DNA of 64,000 nucleotides from an uncultured Bacteroidales bacterium (GTDB lineage Bacteria; Bacteroidota; Bacteroidia; Bacteroidales; F082), in the NCBI GenBank assembly GCA_946408345.1, contig CAMJRR010000007.1:1-64000 (forward strand), written 5' to 3'. Under the pieces are notes generated by a model that did not search any database, was not told the origin of the DNA, and saw only the letters and a list, made by a program, of their open reading frames with translations. Positions 10,301 through 18,534 of the stretch are shown here, in pieces. The position numbers and the translations under genes are program-made. Position 1 is the first letter of the stretch. Every line of letters starts with the position of its first letter.

Positions 10301-10380
10301 AAAACGGAATATTATTGTTTAAAACGGAAATTTAAACAATAAAGCGGATTTTTATAAAATCAACGATTTTTTTCTTGTTG
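10301..10380. repeat. 20-bp-phased degenerate array (copy B)
   Basis: aaaacggaatattattgttt (10301) / aaaacggaaatttaaacaat (10321) / aaagcggatttttataaaat (10341) / caacgatttttttcttgttg (10361). Confidence 0.65.
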
Positions 10381-10428
10381 ACATACAATGGCTTATCTCG
10401 GGTGATGAAAAATAGTTGGAAAAAAAAC

Positions 10429-10458
10429 TTGACAAAATTTTATCAGGTTGTATATTTG
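10429..10458 (+). promoter_or_regulatory. Promoter of cassette B (TTGACA 10429, TATATTTG 10451)
   Basis: Nearly identical to the unit C promoter. Confidence 0.75.
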
Positions 10459-10594
10459 CAGCATGAAATAACCGTAATACTACTTTAAGCGGAAATTTTT
10501 GGATTAAAAAGTTTAATCAACACGCGGCTCAGGCCAACAAATTGACAACATGAAACACAATTAACGGAATCATTCACCCTCAAAAATTAAAGCT

Positions 10595-12121
10595 ATGAGA
10601 AAAAAAACTCTACTCCTTTTGGTGCTTTGCAGCTTTTACATGGCATCAATGGCTCAGCAGCCACCTCTCTCACGCTGCAACGCCAACAACATCAACGCAA
10701 CCATCCTTGGCGATGGCTCTTGCTTTGCGAAACTTGCCATTATCAACCCCAGCAACTGCCCTACATGGGAAGTGCCTGCTGGTAGCGGCAAAGAGACTGT
10801 TTTCCAGCATGCACTGTGGTTTGGCGGTCTCGATGCCGACGATAATCTCCACTTGTCTGCTTTCAGGTATGGCCAAGTCGGCCAGGACTACTGGTCAGGA
10901 CCACTCACGACAACCGATGCCACCATCGACATGATGACCCTGATGAAGTATTACCATGTTTGGAATCTGACCCGTGAAGAAATCAACTTTTTCATTGTTC
11001 ACCACGGCGAAGCAGGTTATGAGATCCCCGATGACATCCTGACTTGGCCCGCCCACGGTGAGGGCGACTACGCAGCCAACCTCGCGCCTTTTGTTGATGT
11101 GGACGGAGACGGACATTACAACCCTGAAGCAGGCGATTATCCCGACATCAAAGGCGACCAATGTCTGTACTTCATTTTCAACGACAGTTATAGGAACCAT
11201 ACCGAATCAGGAGGTAGCAAAATCGGGCTCGAAGTACACGCCATGGTATACGCCTATAGCGATCCCAAAGACGAGGCCCTTCATAACACTATATTTTTCA
11301 GCTACCAATTCTTCAACCGCTCAGCAGATGACTATCACGACGTGTATCTGGGACTTTGGTCAGATTTTGACATCGGATATGGCTGGGACGATTACATCGG
11401 TTGCGACGTACAACGGGGCTCCTACTTTGGCTATAACGGTACCCCCATCGATGGCAGTGGCGAGCCTGAGGCCTACGGCGATAACCCACCCGTGCAGGTG
11501 CTGACCATTTTGGCAGGTCCTTACATGGAAGCTGACGGGCGCGACAACCCAGAGTTCAACGGTGATTGCGATGCTCTCTTCAACGAAACGTACCCTGCCG
11601 ACAAATACGCCTATAACGGCTTCAATTTCGGAAACGGCATTGTAGACGACGAACGTTTGGGCATGACGGGGTTCATGTATCACAACAATGTTTCAGGCAC
11701 AAACGGTGACCCCAGTGAACCTGAAGACTATTACAACTATCTGCGCGGCAACTGGAAAAACGGCAACCACATGCAGTATGGAGGCAATGGCTTTGAAGGC
11801 CAAAATGTGGTAGGCCCCGAATGCAACTTCATGTTCCCAGGCGACAGCGACCCCTGCAACTTCGGCACCAGCGGCATCGCACCAAATGAAGACTACAACA
11901 CTGGCGACAAATTCTGGACAGAGGTTGAATGCCAGAACGCACCCAACGACCGTAGAGGTCTTGGCATGGTAGGTCCTTTCAACTTCAACGCTGGCAGCAC
12001 ACAGGTGGTTGACTATGCCTTGACCACAGTGTGGAAAAACGACGACCACTCTGCCCTGGAGCGCATGGATGCCATCATCGACCACATCAAGGACACGTTC
12101 AAAAACGGTTTTTCAAAATAA
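10595..12121 (+). CDS. Secreted hypothetical surface protein (paralog of 7409..8818)
   Basis: Same conserved blocks (WEVPAGSGKETVFQHALWFGGLDADD; GDYPDIKGDQCLYFIFND). Confidence 0.85.
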   Translation: MRKKTLLLLVLCSFYMASMAQQPPLSRCNANNINATILGDGSCFAKLAIINPSNCPTWEVPAGSGKETVFQHALWFGGLDADDNLHLSAFRYGQVGQDYWSGPLTTTDATIDMMTLMKYYHVWNLTREEINFFIVHHGEAGYEIPDDILTWPAHGEGDYAANLAPFVDVDGDGHYNPEAGDYPDIKGDQCLYFIFNDSYRNHTESGGSKIGLEVHAMVYAYSDPKDEALHNTIFFSYQFFNRSADDYHDVYLGLWSDFDIGYGWDDYIGCDVQRGSYFGYNGTPIDGSGEPEAYGDNPPVQVLTILAGPYMEADGRDNPEFNGDCDALFNETYPADKYAYNGFNFGNGIVDDERLGMTGFMYHNNVSGTNGDPSEPEDYYNYLRGNWKNGNHMQYGGNGFEGQNVVGPECNFMFPGDSDPCNFGTSGIAPNEDYNTGDKFWTEVECQNAPNDRRGLGMVGPFNFNAGSTQVVDYALTTVWKNDDHSALERMDAIIDHIKDTFKNGFSK

Positions 12122-12148
12122 CACAATCAATCATATAACACTTTAATA

Positions 12149-13507
12149 TTGAATGCTATGAAAAAGATATACCTCATTGTCATGCTCCTCATGACAGGCA
12201 TGATGGCCGAAGCCCAAACCAGCGTTTGGAATGGCAGCCGCAGACTTTGGACAAGCGGCGAAGGCACTGAGAGCAATCCCTACTTGATTGAATCGGCAGA
12301 ACAGCTTGCCTTTCTCTCCTACATGGTCAACAAAGGACTCGTCACAACTGATTTGAACTTCAAGTTGACCACTGACATCGACTTGAATGGCAGCGAAGAT
12401 CTGCCTTGGGTTCCCATCGGATTAGGCGACCGCTGGTTCAGCGAAGACGGTTGCGAGCGACTCATCGACCCATCCTACGCCCCAGTCTATTTTTGCGGGC
12501 ATTTCGACGGAGACGGGCACAGCATTTACAACCTTTATGTTGATGGCGGCACCTATGTCGGTCTGTTCGGATTAGTATCAGGACAAGGTTCTTTAATCGA
12601 GAACCTCAACATCGAAAACGGTTATGTCAACGGCACCTATAGTGGAGGCATTATCGGACAATGCACGGGCGCTGTAGATATTTTAAACTGTCTGAACAGT
12701 GCAGAGATTGTAGGCACAGAAGCTGCTGGAGGCATTGTCGGACAAGGAGGAAACATCATCCGCAACTGTAGCAACTCCGGCCATATCGTCAGTTCAAGCT
12801 ATGCTGGTGGTATAGCAGGTTCACTGGCCAAAGAGCTTTACGAGTGCTTCAACACGGGCGGTATCAACGTCAACGGCTCCGCCGCAGGAGGCATTTTAGG
12901 CAGAAGAGGCGGAGGAAAGCTTATCATCGTCAACTGTTACAACCGAGGCGATCTGTCGGGCAATGCAACCCCTGGCATCGGCGGTATTGCTGGCATCGCC
13001 AACGGTAATGCGACAGACATCCGCAACTGTTATAACGTGGGTAGCATCACCAACAACAGTGGCAACGCAGGCGGATTGTTCGGCTATGATAATGTAAACA
13101 ACATCAACAATGTCTATTACCTCAACACTTGCGGTGGCTGGGGACCTGGAGAGGACAAAACTGCCGAAGAAATGCGCGACCCCGCTTTTGTCGATTTGCT
13201 GAACCTCAACACCAATGTCTGGGGCTACGACGAAGACAACATCAACGATGGCTATCCCATCCTGACAGGTACCCTTATGTCGACCGAAGAGACTGCCGTC
13301 AACACGATGAGCGTCTATCCCAACCCCGCCAAGAGTAGTTTCACAGTGGAAGGCACGGGCTTGCTGAGCATCACCAATGTCCTTGGACAGACAGTCATGG
13401 AAAAGCCGATTGAAAAAATGTCAATTATTACGCTCTCCGAAGGAATCTACCTCTTGAGACTGACCGACGGTAGCGCTTCCACCACAAGAAAAGTAATTGT
13501 ATATTAA
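12149..13507 (+). CDS. GLUG-repeat secreted protein with T9SS sorting domain (paralog of 8852..10183)
   Basis: GGIVGQGGN..., GGIAGSLAKELYECFNTGG repeats; MSVYPNPAKSSFTVEG...STTRKVIVY. Start may be 12158 (MKKIYL). Confidence 0.88.
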   Translation: MNAMKKIYLIVMLLMTGMMAEAQTSVWNGSRRLWTSGEGTESNPYLIESAEQLAFLSYMVNKGLVTTDLNFKLTTDIDLNGSEDLPWVPIGLGDRWFSEDGCERLIDPSYAPVYFCGHFDGDGHSIYNLYVDGGTYVGLFGLVSGQGSLIENLNIENGYVNGTYSGGIIGQCTGAVDILNCLNSAEIVGTEAAGGIVGQGGNIIRNCSNSGHIVSSSYAGGIAGSLAKELYECFNTGGINVNGSAAGGILGRRGGGKLIIVNCYNRGDLSGNATPGIGGIAGIANGNATDIRNCYNVGSITNNSGNAGGLFGYDNVNNINNVYYLNTCGGWGPGEDKTAEEMRDPAFVDLLNLNTNVWGYDEDNINDGYPILTGTLMSTEETAVNTMSVYPNPAKSSFTVEGTGLLSITNVLGQTVMEKPIEKMSIITLSEGIYLLRLTDGSASTTRKVIVY

Positions 13508-13560
13508 AACACGAAGAATAAGTACTTTTTTCCATTATGATTTAGGTTTAGTTGATTTGG

Positions 13561-13592
13561 TAGAGACGGTGCATGCACCGTCTCTATTTTTT
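13561..13592 (+). terminator. Terminator
   Basis: AGAGACGGTGCATGCACCGTCTCTATTTTTTT. Confidence 0.85.
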
Positions 13593-13630
13593 TACGATCA
13601 AATTGATAATGATTGTTTGCAATAAATTCA

Positions 13631-13710
13631 ATTAAAGCGGAATTTTATTGATTAAAGCAGAAATATTACAAATAAAACAATTTATTTTACAAATAAGCGA
13701 TTTTTTTCTG
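13631..13710. repeat. 20-bp-phased degenerate array (copy C)
   Basis: attaaagcggaattttattg / attaaagcagaaatattaca / aataaaacaatttattttac / aaataagcgatttttttctg at 13631, 13651, 13671, 13691. Confidence 0.65.
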
Positions 13711-13762
13711 CTTGACATACAGCAATTTATCTTTGGTGACGAAAAATAGTTGAAAAAATAGC

Positions 13763-13792
13763 TTGACAAAATTTTATCAGATTGTATATTTG
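13763..13792 (+). promoter_or_regulatory. Promoter of ORF-less unit C (TTGACA 13763, TATATTTG 13785)
   Basis: Near-identical to 10429..10458, as is the downstream leader. Confidence 0.7.
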
Positions 13793-13798
13793 CAGTAT

Positions 13799-13977
13799 GA
13801 AATAACCGTAATACTACTTTAAACGGAATTTTTTTAATTTAAAAGTTTAATCGACATGCGGCTCAGGCCAACAAATTGACAACATGAAACACATTTGACT
13901 GTAAGTGCTTTTTTTTCATAATGATTTGGTTTTAGTTGATTTGGCAGAGACGGTGCGTGCACCGTCTCTACTTTTTT
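13799..13977 (+). ncRNA. Candidate untranslated transcript (unit C; cassette leader joined directly to cassette terminator)
   Basis: Leader tgaaataaccgtaatactacttta...cggctcaggccaacaaattgacaacatgaaacac is shared with 10463..10558, then runs straight into the conserved 3' element and terminator. Confidence 0.45.
13946..13977 (+). terminator. Terminator of unit C
   Basis: AGAGACGGTGCGTGCACCGTCTCTactttttt. Confidence 0.8.
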
Positions 13978-14107
13978 ATTGCTTTGGAATTGCTTCGCAA
14001 GAAATGCCAGTTATTCTTTAAAATTCTATTTCAAAATCTTTCAAAATATGTTTTTGATCGATTTTCAGGATGATTTTTGACAGATTTCTATCCTTTTGGA
14101 TATCCCA

Positions 14108-14614
14108 TTAATTCGTCTTGAACTTGTACTTCACCTCTTTCAGTTCAGCGTTGGCCTTGGTAATCTTGTTCTTCAGGTTCTCCTTGTAATTCGCCACTTT
14201 GGCAGCAATTTGTGCATCGCCTAAAGCCAGCATTTCGGCGGCGAGGATGGCTGCATTGAGGGCGCCGTTCACGCCCACTGTGGCCACAGGAATGCCTGGG
14301 GGCATTTGGATGATGGACAGCATGGCGTCGAGGCCGTCGAGCATACCCTTCACGGGTACGCCGATGACGGGCAGTGTGGTGTTGGCGGCAATCACGCCAG
14401 GCAAGGCGGCAGCCATGCCAGCGGCAGCAATGATTACTTTAATGCCGCGGCCTTGGGCTTCGCGGGCAAACTGTTCCACTTCATTCGGTGTGCGGTGCGC
14501 GCTGAGGGCGTTCATCTCAAACGGAATTTCCATCTCATCGAAGAACTGAGCGGCTTTTTCAAGAACGGGAAGGTCGGAAGTGCTTCCCATGATGATGCTT
14601 ACTGTTGGTGTCAT
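14108..14614 (-). CDS. purE: N5-carboxyaminoimidazole ribonucleotide mutase
   Basis: VSIIMGSTSDLPVLEKAAQFFDEMEIPFEMNALSAHRTPNEV; AAGMAAALPGVIAANTTLPVIGVPV. Confidence 0.96.
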   Translation of the reverse strand: MTPTVSIIMGSTSDLPVLEKAAQFFDEMEIPFEMNALSAHRTPNEVEQFAREAQGRGIKVIIAAAGMAAALPGVIAANTTLPVIGVPVKGMLDGLDAMLSIIQMPPGIPVATVGVNGALNAAILAAEMLALGDAQIAAKVANYKENLKNKITKANAELKEVKYKFKTN

Positions 14615-14682
14615 ATTATGTTGGTTGTTTAATTGTTTAATTGTTGAACTGTTGAAGAGAGACCAGAAACGACCACATTAAT

Positions 14683-14805
14683 GCTCTTTACCCTCATGGC
14701 GGAGGAACATGCCATCCCTTGTACGCGAAGACGACTGTCCTTTGCGCAAAGGATTGCGGGTCTCCTCATTCCGCGAATGTGGAACCGCAATGAGGGTAAA
14801 GGAGC
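14683..14805. repeat. Intergenic inverted-repeat element
   Basis: Arms gctcTTTACCCTCAT...ATGAGGGTAAAggagc, with internal palindrome CCTTTGCGCAAAGG. Confidence 0.55.
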
Positions 14806-14946
14806 AAAGAAAGTCATTCTCAGACAATCCTCACTTCTTTAGATGGCAAAAATAGTTTTTTTTCAGGTATGGTCAAACCTATGACTTCAATTTGTATATT
14901 TGTGTCGCCTAAAGCAAAAAAGCAAGCAAAATTCAATCCTTTGAAA

Positions 14947-15486
14947 ATGAAAACAGTAAAAGTTTTAGACAAGGAATTTGGGCTGTACATCCCCCAAGAA
15001 AAAATCGAGGCCAACATCCAAAACGTGGCTGACCAAATCAACAAGGACTTAGAAGGTATGAACCCGTTGTTCCTCGTAGTGCTCAACGGTGCCTTTATGT
15101 TCGCTTCCGAACTATTTAAGCGACTGACGATTCCCTGCGAGATTAGTTTCGTCAAGCTGTCGTCATACGCTGGAACGGAGACCACCAATGTCGTCCGTGA
15201 GCTCATCGGGCTGGATCATCCCCTGAACGGCCGCCATGTGGTCATCGTGGAAGACATCGTCGACACAGGCCACACCTTGCGCTACACCACCCAGAAACTC
15301 CGAGACTTGAAGGCCGCTGACGTCCGCATCGCCACGCTGTTCTTCAAGCCGAACAATTTCCAATACACATACCCCATCGACTACAAAGGCATGGACATCG
15401 GCAACGAGTTCATCGTGGGATATGGATTGGATTATAACCAACAGGGGAGAAATCTGCCGGATATTTATAAGATAATTGAGCAATAA
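14947..15486 (+). CDS. hpt: Hypoxanthine phosphoribosyltransferase
   Basis: PRPP motif VVIVEDIVDTGHTL; start at MKTVKVLDKEFGLYI. Confidence 0.93.
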   Translation: MKTVKVLDKEFGLYIPQEKIEANIQNVADQINKDLEGMNPLFLVVLNGAFMFASELFKRLTIPCEISFVKLSSYAGTETTNVVRELIGLDHPLNGRHVVIVEDIVDTGHTLRYTTQKLRDLKAADVRIATLFFKPNNFQYTYPIDYKGMDIGNEFIVGYGLDYNQQGRNLPDIYKIIEQ

Positions 15487-15490
15487 GCCA

Positions 15491-15547
15491 TCAGCCGTCA
15501 GCTATCAGCATAGTACAGCCAAGCTGACGGCTGATTGCTGATAGCTG
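15491..15547. repeat. Interleaved inverted repeats downstream of hpt
   Basis: TCAGCCGTCAGC (15491) pairs with GCTGACGGCTGA (15523); CAGCTATCAGC (15499) pairs with GCTGATAGCTG (15537). Confidence 0.6.
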
Positions 15548-15596
15548 AAAGCCAAACAATTAAACAATTCAACGATCAACAATTCAACAACATATC

Positions 15597-16166
15597 ATGC
15601 TAAACATCATATTATTCGGCCCTCCCGGGGCAGGCAAAGGAACGCAGTCACAGTTCCTGCGCGAGAAATATAACCTGACCTATATCTCCACCGGTGAAAT
15701 CCTGCGCGAGGAAATCGCTGCCGAGAGCGAATTAGGTCTTCAAGTGAAGGAAATCATCAGCCAAGGCAACCTCGTCTCCGACGAAATCGTGGCCAAGATC
15801 ATCGAGAAGAAACTCTCCGAGAACATGGACTCGGCCGGTTTCCTCTTCGACGGCTATCCGCGCACCGTGCGCCAAGCCGAAATCTTGGACGAGATGATGG
15901 AGAAATTCGACATGTCGCTGACGGGCGTGCTGAGCCTCGAAGTGCCCGAGGAGCTCCTCATCGAGCGCATGTTGGAACGCGGCAAGACCAGCGGTCGCGC
16001 CGACGACAACCTCGACTCCATCAAGCACCGCTTTGTGGAATATGAGGCCAAGACGCGCCCCGTGCTCGACTTCTATCAAGGCAAGGATAACCTGCATGCC
16101 GTGAATGGTGTGGGCGAAATCCCGCAAATCTTCGAGAACCTCTGCACCGTCATTGACACGCTATAA
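15597..16166 (+). CDS. adk: Adenylate kinase
   Basis: ILFGPPGAGKGTQSQFL P-loop; FLFDGYPRTVRQAE. Confidence 0.97.
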   Translation: MLNIILFGPPGAGKGTQSQFLREKYNLTYISTGEILREEIAAESELGLQVKEIISQGNLVSDEIVAKIIEKKLSENMDSAGFLFDGYPRTVRQAEILDEMMEKFDMSLTGVLSLEVPEELLIERMLERGKTSGRADDNLDSIKHRFVEYEAKTRPVLDFYQGKDNLHAVNGVGEIPQIFENLCTVIDTL

Positions 16167-16250
16167 TCTGAAGAATCTCTAACCGAATCAACCCGAATGT
16201 ATCCAAAACTATTCGGAATAATTCGGATCAGTTCGGTTAGAGATTTGTAA

Positions 16251-17000
16251 TCAGTGTTCCCACTGGATGTCGTGCTTGAGGACTGTTGGCGGGTTGCCGC
16301 CAATGACTTGATGCTCGCCGCTGAAAGATGAGGTAAGTAGTGTGCCTGCCGCCACGACCGTGTTGTCGGGCACCTCGGCACCTTTCAGCAACACACACTT
16401 GCAGCCAATCCAGACATGGTTACCCACAACGATGGGTTTGTCGGGATTGATGCGTTCGTTTTCCGAATTATTTGACACGAGACATGGGACTTCGGGACAC
16501 GGGACAGAACTAGAGTCCCGCGTCTCACGTCTCGTAGTCTCGTGTCTATTATATAGGGGATGTTCGTCGGTGTCCATCACGAGGATGTCCCAACTCAACA
16601 GGCAGTCATTACCGAAACGGATTTCCTTGGCGCAGACAATGGTGCTTTCCGCCGTCATATTGAAATCTGCGCCCAATTTCAAGGCACCGCGCACAGAAAT
16701 CTTCGAGCCATGCCCGATGCTCGCCTTGCCACCGAAACTCACCGTGCCGCTCACCTGCCAGATGCCGCGTGAGCGTTTGCGGTCATAATGACCCACATCA
16801 CCGAAGCCGATTTTCACCATTGCCCTTTCCACCTTTTCGGGAAGTTCGACCTTGCCATGCAATTCGCGCAGATAGGTGCGGTGCGACACCACGACAGGCA
16901 GCTTCAAGGCCGTCTTCAGGGGAAAATAATGCAGGTTGAAGCGCAAAGTCTTCGGAATTGAGCGGATGATATTGAAAAAATCGAAAGCGGTCATGGACAT
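16251..17000 (-). CDS. Hexapeptide-repeat (LbetaH) acyltransferase
   Basis: Hexapeptide repeats; DTDEHPLYN...NPDKPIVVGNHVWIGCKCVLLKGAEVPDNTVVAAGTL. Confidence 0.88.
   Translation of the reverse strand: MSMTAFDFFNIIRSIPKTLRFNLHYFPLKTALKLPVVVSHRTYLRELHGKVELPEKVERAMVKIGFGDVGHYDRKRSRGIWQVSGTVSFGGKASIGHGSKISVRGALKLGADFNMTAESTIVCAKEIRFGNDCLLSWDILVMDTDEHPLYNRHETTRRETRDSSSVPCPEVPCLVSNNSENERINPDKPIVVGNHVWIGCKCVLLKGAEVPDNTVVAAGTLLTSSFSGEHQVIGGNPPTVLKHDIQWEH
16474..16546. repeat. Palindromic repeat inserted in frame in the acyltransferase CDS
   Basis: Terminal inverted repeats GACACGAGAC / GTCTCGTGTC, with internal GGGACT / AGTCCC; encodes the extra peptide RHETTRRETRDSSSVPCPEVPCLVS. Confidence 0.75.
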
Positions 17001-17212
17001 CGTTTTGATTGGGCAAAAATAGGGTTTTTAAACATAATTGCCATTAATTGGACACGAATTTTTCAAAAACACATCCATGGCTTTTATTGTCCATTTTTGT
17101 CATCGAAAAAGAAAAATTAGATTTAAAGTATAAAAATTTGCATTTGAATTGAAACAATTTATATATTTGTCCCATCAAATTCATCGAATAACAACTCAAA
17201 AAAACATGAACC

Positions 17213-18505
17213 ATGAAACGACAACTCTACTATTCTATCCTGCTGATGGCCGCTTGCCTCATGGTTAGCCAAAGCACCACAGCCCAAGAACGCGCCATCG
17301 TACAAGGCATCTGCACCAACGAAAAAGGCAAAGCCATCGAAAACGTGAGCGTTTATGTAAGCAACTCACAGCTCATTGCGATAACCGACGAGAACGGTTG
17401 CTTCTCCTACACCCATGCCAAGGCGGGCGACCAACTTCGCTTTGCCCACATGGCCTACGAGCCCGCCTTTTACACCATTAAAAAGGGAGACCTAAACGGC
17501 AAGCCTGTTAACATCAGTATCAAGACCAAGAAACATGAACTGAACGAAGTGGAAATCACGGCCAACGCACCGCACATCGCCTTCGACAACCCTGTGATGA
17601 GCGTCCTCGACTACGTGATTTGCGAAGACGGCATTTATATGCTAGCTTATCGACGCAGAAACTCTGCCCTACTCCACCTTTCCTTCGAAATGGATACGCT
17701 ACACGAGTTGAAGATTTCCTCCGAATACAAGAATGTATTTAGGGATTTTTACGGTTTTGTGCATGTCATCAGCCACGACAAGGCCTGCCAGGTGGGGTTC
17801 AGCGGTTTTAGCGAAGGACAAAAGAAAGAAATGTATCTGCTTCCGCCTATCTCAATATCAAAGTTTTACGAACTTTACGGCCCCATCATCACTGCCTCCG
17901 ACAGCGTAGTCATTACCGGGCGGTATGCGTTTTTTGGTCTCGAGCAATATTATTATTGCGTGACACCTACAGCCGATACAGTGTACATGCTGCACCATAT
18001 CGTAGACGAAGAACGTCGTGACGACCTTGTGCAAATGCTGGAAAGCAAGGCTGGACTTGACAAATTTACAACCTACATGCTGTCTCTTTACCCTAAGCTC
18101 TATTACATCTTCAACCCGATTTTCGGTATCGACAACAAGTTCTACTTGTTTGCATACACTGATTGCGAAGTCCTCGTCTTCGATGCTGTGGGTAACGAGT
18201 TGGAACGCCATCCCCTAACCTTCCATAGGCTTAAGAAATGGAACGGCAAAACAGAAACCGATAATCGTTGGAAGAAAAAGATGATGGCCGACGAAGCCAG
18301 AAAGGAATTCTACAGCTATTTCGTCGATGACGGACTCTGCACCATAATGCACATTGATTTAGAGACCGGAACAGCCAAACCCATCATGGACCTCAGCGGC
18401 TATCCTTTCGCAGAAATGATACGCGTCCACGACGGCGTGTTGTATTTTCTCTATCCCACGGGGAACAATCACAGGAAGGCATTATACCAGGTAATGATTA
18501 TGTGA
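17213..18505 (+). CDS. Secreted protein: carboxypeptidase-regulatory-like domain plus propeller-like region
   Basis: Signal peptide; VQGICTNEKGKAIENVSVYVSNSQLIAITDENGCFSYTHAKAGDQLRFAHMAYEP; paralog of 19876..21162. Confidence 0.8.
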   Translation: MKRQLYYSILLMAACLMVSQSTTAQERAIVQGICTNEKGKAIENVSVYVSNSQLIAITDENGCFSYTHAKAGDQLRFAHMAYEPAFYTIKKGDLNGKPVNISIKTKKHELNEVEITANAPHIAFDNPVMSVLDYVICEDGIYMLAYRRRNSALLHLSFEMDTLHELKISSEYKNVFRDFYGFVHVISHDKACQVGFSGFSEGQKKEMYLLPPISISKFYELYGPIITASDSVVITGRYAFFGLEQYYYCVTPTADTVYMLHHIVDEERRDDLVQMLESKAGLDKFTTYMLSLYPKLYYIFNPIFGIDNKFYLFAYTDCEVLVFDAVGNELERHPLTFHRLKKWNGKTETDNRWKKKMMADEARKEFYSYFVDDGLCTIMHIDLETGTAKPIMDLSGYPFAEMIRVHDGVLYFLYPTGNNHRKALYQVMIM

Positions 18506-18534
18506 GACGAAACACACTCAAAAACTTAATAGCC

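Noticed and set aside
10301-10380. Phased array considered as a CRISPR
   Set aside because: Units are degenerate, AT-rich and contiguous at 20 bp, with no unique spacers and no cas genes nearby.
14629-14817. 62-aa ORF between purE and hpt
   Set aside because: It covers the inverted-repeat element and has no coding signature.
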